From Bacillota bacterium (GTDB taxonomy: Bacteria > Bacillota > Bacilli > Bacillales_A > Planococcaceae): a stretch of 12,095 bases of DNA. Both the position numbers and the translations under genes were made by a program. Below the pieces are notes generated by a model that did not search any database, had not been told where the DNA came from, and worked only from the letters and a program-made list of their open reading frames with translations. The stretch spans positions 1-12,095 of the forward strand of contig JAEXYZ010000029.1 in the NCBI GenBank assembly GCA_023405135.1, given 5' to 3'. This document shows positions 7,499 through 12,095 of this stretch, one piece after another (position 1 is the first letter of the stretch; the number at the start of each line of letters is the position of its first letter).

Positions 7499-9172
7499 AT
7501 GAATAAATTGATGAATAAAAACATTAAAGCACCTAGAGGTAATCAATTAACATGTAAAGGATGGCAACAAGAAGCTGCAATGCGCATGCTCATGAATAAT
7601 CTTGACCCTGAAGTTGCAGAAAATCCGGATGAATTAGTCGTATATGGAGGTATTGGTAAAGCGGCGCGAGATTGGGAATGTTTTGAGCAAATTATCGCTT
7701 CTTTAAAGGAATTAGAAAATGATGAAACTTTACTTGTGCAATCTGGTAAACCAGTAGCTGTTTTCCGTACGCATGAAAATGCTCCTCGTGTATTAATCGC
7801 AAATTCAAATTTAGTTCCAGCCTGGGCAAATTGGGAGCATTTCTATGAGTTAGAAGAACGTAATTTAATGATGTACGGTCAAATGACTGCCGGCAGTTGG
7901 ATTTATATAGGAGCGCAAGGAATTTTACAAGGGACTTATTTAAGTTTTGTAGAAGCAGGCAAAAAGGTTTTCGGTACAGCTGATTTAAGAGGAAAATTCA
8001 TTTTAACTGGTGGTATGGGAGGAATGAGTGGAGCTCAACCTCTTGCAGGAAAAATGGCTGGCGCTGTCATTTTAGTTGTAGAGGTAGACCGTAAACGAAT
8101 TGAACGTAAAATTAAAGAAGGTTATTGTGACTATTTAGTGGAAACGGTAGATGAGGCTCTTGCATTAGTAAATAAACTACGTGACAACAAAGATCCTGCA
8201 TCAATCGGATTAGTAGGTAACTGTGCAGACGTACACAAAGAACTTCTTAAACGTGGGGTAATACCAGACTTTGTAACGGATCAAACTTCTGCACATGACC
8301 CGATAAATGGTTATGTTCCGAATGGTATGAGCCTTCAAGAAGCATTAGATTTACGCAAAGCAGATCCGAAAGAATATGAGAAAAGAGCAAAGCAAGCAAT
8401 GGCAGAACATGTGCAGGCAATGCTTGACTTCCAAAAAGCTGGAGCAGAAGTATTTGACTACGGAAACAATATTCGTGCTTATGCTAAAGAAATGGGAGTT
8501 CAAAATGCTTTTGATTTCCCAGGATTTGTACCAGCGTATATCCGACCATTATTTTGCGAAGGGAAAGGACCGTTTCGTTGGGCAGCGTTATCAGGTAATC
8601 CAGAAGACATTTACAAAACAGATACACTGGCAAAAGAAATGTTTGCTAATGATGAGGGCTTAGTTAACTGGATTGATATGGCTCAAAAAATGGTTAAATG
8701 GCAAGGTCTACCTGCTCGTATTTGCTGGCTAGGCTATGGTGATCGTCATCGCTTTGCATTAAAGGTAAATGAAATGGTAGCTAATGGAGAATTAAGCGCA
8801 CCAATCGTATTTGGCCGTGATCACTTAGACTCAGGCTCTGTTGCATCGCCAAACCGTGAAACAGAAGGAATGAAAGATGGTTCTGATGCAGTATCAGACT
8901 GGCCAATTTTAAATGCACTAATCAATACTGCAGGAGGAGCTAGTTGGGTTAGTGTCCATCATGGTGGAGGTGTTGGTATGGGTTATTCCCAACACGCTGG
9001 TCAAGTATTAGTAGCTGATGGAACGCAATTAGCAGCTGAAAAAATTAATCGAGTTCTTGTATCAGATCCGGGGATGGGTGTTGTTCGACATGCGGATGCT
9101 GGTTATGATTTAGCAATTAAAACAGCTAAAGAAAAGCAGGTTAAAATGCCAATGCTAGACAAAAGAGGTTGA
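7499..9172 (+). CDS. hutU: Urocanate hydratase (urocanase)
   Basis: 557 residues, the normal length. It adds water to urocanate to give 4-imidazolone-5-propionate, using tightly bound NAD+ as an electrophile in the cytosol (second step of histidine breakdown). The glycine-rich NAD-binding loop GGMGGMSG is at 171-178. The urocanase signature reads WQGLPARICW, with active-site Cys409 equivalent to the catalytic cysteine of known urocanases. The C-terminal HHGGGVGMGYSQHAGQ stretch is also present. The ATG at 7499 has GGGGAG 7 bases upstream; a second in-frame ATG at 7511 is less well placed. Its stop codon is 3 bp before hutI. All hallmark residues look intact, so activity is expected. Confidence 0.97.
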   Translation: MNKLMNKNIKAPRGNQLTCKGWQQEAAMRMLMNNLDPEVAENPDELVVYGGIGKAARDWECFEQIIASLKELENDETLLVQSGKPVAVFRTHENAPRVLIANSNLVPAWANWEHFYELEERNLMMYGQMTAGSWIYIGAQGILQGTYLSFVEAGKKVFGTADLRGKFILTGGMGGMSGAQPLAGKMAGAVILVVEVDRKRIERKIKEGYCDYLVETVDEALALVNKLRDNKDPASIGLVGNCADVHKELLKRGVIPDFVTDQTSAHDPINGYVPNGMSLQEALDLRKADPKEYEKRAKQAMAEHVQAMLDFQKAGAEVFDYGNNIRAYAKEMGVQNAFDFPGFVPAYIRPLFCEGKGPFRWAALSGNPEDIYKTDTLAKEMFANDEGLVNWIDMAQKMVKWQGLPARICWLGYGDRHRFALKVNEMVANGELSAPIVFGRDHLDSGSVASPNRETEGMKDGSDAVSDWPILNALINTAGGASWVSVHHGGGVGMGYSQHAGQVLVADGTQLAAEKINRVLVSDPGMGVVRHADAGYDLAIKTAKEKQVKMPMLDKRG

Positions 9173-9175
9173 TAG

Positions 9176-10447
9176 ATGATGCCTACAATAATTCAAAATG
9201 CTAATGAAGTTATTACATTAAAAGGCGATGGAAAAGGCCCTCGTACTAAGGAAGCAATGAAGGATATTGGCATTATAAAAAACGGCAGTGTTTTAATTGA
9301 CCAAGATCAAATTATTGCTGTTGGTACGTTAGAGGACATACAAAAAGAGTATCCACAACTTACTATGGATGCAGAAATTATTGATGCTTCTGGAAAGATT
9401 GTGATGCCTGGTCTTGTGGACTGTCATACCCATTTAGTACATGGTGGAACAAGAGAAGATGAATTCAACATGCGTTTAAATGGCGCCACGTACATGGAAA
9501 TTATGAGTGCAGGCGGTGGCATTCACTCAACAACTAGGAGTACTCGCCAGGCTAGCTTTGAGGAGTTATATCAAAAAGCATATAGTCATTTAAATGAATT
9601 TTTAAAGTATGGTGTTACCACTGTTGAAGCAAAAAGCGGTTATGGTTTAGATTGGGAAAATGAAAAAAAACAGTTAGAAGTAGCGAAAAAACTCCAAGAG
9701 AATCATGTTATTGATGTTGTAAGTACATTTATGGGTGCACATGCTGTTCCGATAGATTATAAAGGTCAAGAAGATGAATTCGTTGATATTATTATTAACG
9801 AAATGCTTCCTAAAGTAGCGGAAGAAAATCTTGCACAATTTAATGATGTATTTTGTGAAAAGGGTGTATTTACACCTGAACAATCTCGTCGTATTTTAGA
9901 GGCTGGAAAGCTTTATGGATTAACTCCAAAAATTCATGCGGATGAAATAGAGCCGTATGAAGGTGCGGAACTTGCGGCGGAGGTAGGAGCAATCTCAGCA
10001 GAACATTTACTAGTGGCCTCAGATGAAGGGATTAGAAAAATGTCAGAGGCAGGAACTATTGCCGTCTTACTTCCAGGTACAGCATTCTTCTTACGTGCGC
10101 CTTTTGCTCGAGGTCGACTCATGATTGATGAAGGTGTTCCAGTTGCAATTTCAACAGACTTTAATCCTGGTTCTTCACCTACAATTAGCTTACCGTTTAT
10201 TATGAATTTAGCTTGTATGAATATGGGACTTACACTGGAAGAAGTATTAACAGCAACAACAATCAATGCTGCATACGCGATTAACCGAGGGAATCAAATA
10301 GGATCTCTAGAAAAAGGAAAAAAAGCAGATATTTTATTGTTAAATGTGACTAATTATAAACAGCTTCAATATTATTACGGCATGAATCATACACATATCG
10401 TGATGAAAAACGGCAAAGTCGTCTTAAAGGACGGTGTCTTCCAATGA
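9176..10447 (+). CDS. hutI: Imidazolonepropionase
   Basis: 423 residues, an amidohydrolase-superfamily enzyme that opens the ring of 4-imidazolone-5-propionate to N-formimidoyl-L-glutamate. A small N-terminal beta domain (1-~75) precedes the metal-dependent barrel. Metal ligands are His84 and His86 (CHTH), His254 (HADEIE) and Asp328 (STDFNPGSSPT); His277 in SAEHLL is the other conserved histidine. The length and motifs match B. subtilis HutI. Two ATG codons in tandem (9176 and 9179) follow AGAGGTTGAT, which lies inside the end of hutU; either could be used. The 3-bp gap to hutU and the ATGA overlap with hutG suggest translational coupling. Confidence 0.97.
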   Translation: MMPTIIQNANEVITLKGDGKGPRTKEAMKDIGIIKNGSVLIDQDQIIAVGTLEDIQKEYPQLTMDAEIIDASGKIVMPGLVDCHTHLVHGGTREDEFNMRLNGATYMEIMSAGGGIHSTTRSTRQASFEELYQKAYSHLNEFLKYGVTTVEAKSGYGLDWENEKKQLEVAKKLQENHVIDVVSTFMGAHAVPIDYKGQEDEFVDIIINEMLPKVAEENLAQFNDVFCEKGVFTPEQSRRILEAGKLYGLTPKIHADEIEPYEGAELAAEVGAISAEHLLVASDEGIRKMSEAGTIAVLLPGTAFFLRAPFARGRLMIDEGVPVAISTDFNPGSSPTISLPFIMNLACMNMGLTLEEVLTATTINAAYAINRGNQIGSLEKGKKADILLLNVTNYKQLQYYYGMNHTHIVMKNGKVVLKDGVFQ

Positions 10448-11424
10448 CAGAGGAATTGAATAATTATATACAAAAATCATCAACAGTATGGGTAAGAGAA
10501 AAAGGGCAGGATATAAAGGTTAAAGATTGGATTATACCTGTTTGGGAAGAACAACGAGAAGATTGGGATGCTGTTATTCTTGGTGTCCCTTTATCTCGAT
10601 CTTCTATTAGTGCATCTGCTGCATCGGAATTTCCAAAGTCGTTCCGAAGGGCTTGGGAGCTTTTTACAACTTATTATTTTGACGAACATGTAGATTTTAG
10701 AGAATATAAAGCTGGAGATATTGGCGATGTAAAGATGCACTATACAAATATTTTACAGTGTCATGAAAATATAGAACATGCTATGAAGCATATTCAACAT
10801 GAGTTTCCTTACTCTTTTTATGTATCGATTGGCGGTGATCATTCAATTACGGCACCATTAGTTCGGTCTATTCAAAGTAATAACGAAAATAAATCTATAG
10901 GAATTGTCCAACTCGATACTCATTTGGATATGAGAGATTTAAGCCAAGGTCCAACTAACGGAACTCCAATTCGTCAGCTAGTAGAGGGGAATGTTGTAAA
11001 AGGAGAAAATATATATAACATTGGACTTCATGGATTTTATAATGCACCTTCATTAATTGAAGCAGCACACAAACATAAAATAAACATGATTTCATTAAAA
11101 CAGCTTCGCGAAAAAGGCATTGTTTCAATGATACAGGAAGTTATGACACAACTTTCGAAAAAGGTTGATATAGTTTATCTCACAGTTGATATGGATGTTT
11201 TGGATATATGCTATGCGCCAGGAGTACCAGCATCAACACCAGGAGGGATGCGGACAGACGAACTATTCGACATCCTATTTGAGATGGGGAAATACCCAAT
11301 AGTATATGCAATGGATTTTGTTTGTATCGATCCAAATCGTGATCATCAAGAGCTTTCAACTGTAAAGGCGACAACATATGCGTTTTTAACTGCATTAGCA
11401 TCTCGTTATATTCATAAAACATAA
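10444..11424 (+). CDS. hutG: Formimidoylglutamase (arginase/ureohydrolase family)
   Basis: 326 residues; expected to hydrolyse N-formimidoylglutamate to glutamate and formamide with a two-manganese centre. All six usual metal ligands are visible: His133 in GGDHS, Asp158, His160 and Asp162 in DTHLD, and Asp249 and Asp251 in DMD. The stretches LGVPLSRSSIS and GPTNGTPIR are typical of HutG rather than arginase or agmatinase. An oddity is MDFVCIDP at 290-297: Cys294 stands where ureohydrolases usually have a Glu (as in EVNP or EVDP) that contacts the substrate. Activity is therefore likely but not certain. The start overlaps the hutI stop as ATGA, with AAAGGACGG at 10426-10434. It is the last gene of the operon. 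Confidence 0.9.
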   Translation: MTEELNNYIQKSSTVWVREKGQDIKVKDWIIPVWEEQREDWDAVILGVPLSRSSISASAASEFPKSFRRAWELFTTYYFDEHVDFREYKAGDIGDVKMHYTNILQCHENIEHAMKHIQHEFPYSFYVSIGGDHSITAPLVRSIQSNNENKSIGIVQLDTHLDMRDLSQGPTNGTPIRQLVEGNVVKGENIYNIGLHGFYNAPSLIEAAHKHKINMISLKQLREKGIVSMIQEVMTQLSKKVDIVYLTVDMDVLDICYAPGVPASTPGGMRTDELFDILFEMGKYPIVYAMDFVCIDPNRDHQELSTVKATTYAFLTALASRYIHKT

Positions 11425-11439
11425 AAAAATTAATAATTG

Positions 11440-11475
11440 GACTTTATATATTCGTTTGTATATAAAGTCTTTTTT
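11440..11475 (+). terminator. Intrinsic terminator of the hut operon
   Basis: GACTTTATATA (11440-11450) pairs perfectly with TATATAAAGTC (11459-11469) around an 8-base loop, followed by TTTTTT. It begins 15 bp after the hutG stop. Confidence 0.9.
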
Positions 11476-11658
11476 ATTCATTAAATATTAGTATGCAAAA
11501 AGTTAATTCATTTAAACCTTTTAGATATTGCTAATTATATTCTTTAATAAGTAAACGAACAGGAATGAATTAATTTTAACCAGTACATATTTTATCGTTA
11601 GTTTACAATACTAAATTCGAGAGGCAATAAATTCGTTAGAAAGGGAAGATGCATAAAA
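11476..11658. other. AT-rich spacer before the small protein gene, with a long-range inverted repeat
   Basis: No coding frame is supported in these 183 bp. TTAATTCATT (11503-11512) and AATGAATTAA (11564-11573) are perfect 10-bp complements separated by 51 bp; in such AT-rich DNA this may be chance. CATATTTTA at 11586-11594 matches the -10 pattern CATANNNTA of sporulation sigma factors, but I see no good -35 partner. No strong sigma-A promoter is visible. Confidence 0.3.
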
Positions 11659-11922
11659 ATGGCGAAGCATTCAGATACAAGTTGGAAACAAGATCACCCA
11701 AGCACTTTATTTAGCAACTCTGTTCAAAAGGCAGATCGTGCGGTAAAGCAAGCAATGTCACATCCAGAAGAAATCGCAGTAGAGCATGCCTTTAAAGCAA
11801 TTTCACGGGCAGAAAATTCGCTTAAAAATGCAGAAAATCATAACGAGCATATGGATACGGTTGAACAAAATAAATCTCAATTAGAGGAGCCTGTTAAAAC
11901 AGCAATTGCAAGAAGTTCGTAA
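11659..11922 (+). CDS. Small charged helical protein, function unknown
   Basis: 87 residues, no membrane segment, no signal peptide, no cysteine, a single Trp and six histidines. Residues ~20-60 are rich in Ala, Lys and Glu and should form two amphipathic helices; two similar stretches (QKADRAVKQA and FKAISRAENSLKNA) hint at a helical hairpin. I do not recognise the family. Small size and hydrophilic make-up recall minor spore or stress proteins of Bacillales, but no SASP signature is visible. The Shine-Dalgarno is AAAGGGAAG (11640-11648), 10 bases before the ATG, slightly far. It stands alone, separated from the hut operon by a terminator. An overlapping ATG at 11649 is in another frame that closes within about 20 codons. 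Confidence 0.65.
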   Translation: MAKHSDTSWKQDHPSTLFSNSVQKADRAVKQAMSHPEEIAVEHAFKAISRAENSLKNAENHNEHMDTVEQNKSQLEEPVKTAIARSS

Positions 11923-11975
11923 AATTGTGGAAGAAGAATAAGATGATAAAATAACTCCCGTTTAATACGAGGGCA

Positions 11976-12015
11976 CTGAAAAACTTACGCTTTTTATTGC
12001 GTATCGGTTTTTCAG
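11976..12015. other. Hairpin after the small protein gene
   Basis: CTGAAAAAC (11976-11984) and GTTTTTCAG (12007-12015) pair over 9 bp, and ACGC (11987-11990) and GCGT (11999-12002) pair inside. No T-tract follows on either strand, so it is a poor terminator by itself. It may stabilise the mRNA 3' end or be a small repeat unit. Confidence 0.45.
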
Positions 12016-12018
12016 AAT

Positions 12019-12070
12019 AAAAAAAAGGCACTTTCTGTTCGATTTTGAACAGAAAGTGCCTTCTTTCTTT
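12019..12070. terminator. Bidirectional intrinsic terminator at the right edge
   Basis: AAGGCACTTTCTGTTC (12025-12040) and GAACAGAAAGTGCCTT (12047-12062) form a perfect 16-bp stem with a 6-base loop. On the plus strand TTCTTTCTTT follows; on the minus strand eight T follow (the A run at 12019-12026). It would end the small protein transcript and also a minus-strand gene entering from the right. Minus-strand stops exist at 12080-12082 and 12073-12075, but too little is visible to call that gene. Confidence 0.85.
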
Positions 12071-12095
12071 GTCTATTTCTTACTCTTTTTCGTTT

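Noticed and set aside
8376..8663. 95-codon plus-strand open frame inside hutU
   Set aside because: It is a shifted frame of hutU with no recognisable domain.
9934..10266. 110-codon minus-strand open frame inside hutI
   Set aside because: It lies wholly within a clearly conserved gene on the other strand, has no family motif, and reads as low-complexity Ser/Ala-rich sequence.
11952..11973. Possible hairpin between CTCCCG and CGAGGG
   Set aside because: The arms pair over only three bases before mismatches and bulges, so it is not a credible stem.

Overview
The window is AT-rich, has dense Shine-Dalgarno sites and uses ATG, GTG and TTG starts. Its genes are of types common in Bacillales. I infer a low-GC Gram-positive rod of the Bacillaceae/Planococcaceae kind, perhaps Lysinibacillus-like; the sequence alone does not settle the genus.

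Left part (1-4460). Two imperfect tandem repeats ending in CA (76-126) look like the outer end of an IS21-type insertion sequence lying mostly outside the window. Three plus-strand single genes follow: a pRiA4b ORF-3-like protein with a C-terminal SEC-C zinc motif, a membrane-anchored diguanylate cyclase (7TM-PAS-GGEEF) and a nucleoside hydrolase. The last two each end in a clear intrinsic terminator.

Core (4463-11475). A histidine/urocanate catabolic locus. On the minus strand is a regulator with a degenerate receiver domain and a C-terminal AraC-type DNA-binding domain. Divergent from it is a four-gene operon: a YjiH-type membrane protein with a Gate domain (probable substrate transporter), hutU (urocanase), hutI (imidazolonepropionase) and hutG (formimidoylglutamase). 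HutU, HutI and HutG would take urocanate to glutamate and formamide. The genes are 21 and 3 bp apart and finally overlap by 4 bp, and a strong terminator follows hutG. hutH (histidine ammonia-lyase) and hutP (the B. subtilis antiterminator) are absent here, so this locus starts at urocanate unless hutH lies elsewhere. The 165-bp divergent region holds a sequence matching 11 of 15 positions of the CodY box, including the whole central 11 bases, which fits the known CodY control of hut in B. subtilis.

Right end (11476-12095). An AT-rich spacer, an 87-residue charged small protein of unknown function, then two hairpins. The second is a perfect 16-bp stem shaped like a bidirectional terminator, suggesting that a minus-strand gene ends at the window edge.

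Overall this is mostly a conventional metabolic region. The items most worth a second look are the make-up of the hut locus with its phospho-site-less regulator, the CodY-like box, and a Glu-to-Cys change at a usually conserved active-site position of HutG. I found no evidence of a wholly new system, and no RNA genes or CRISPR.
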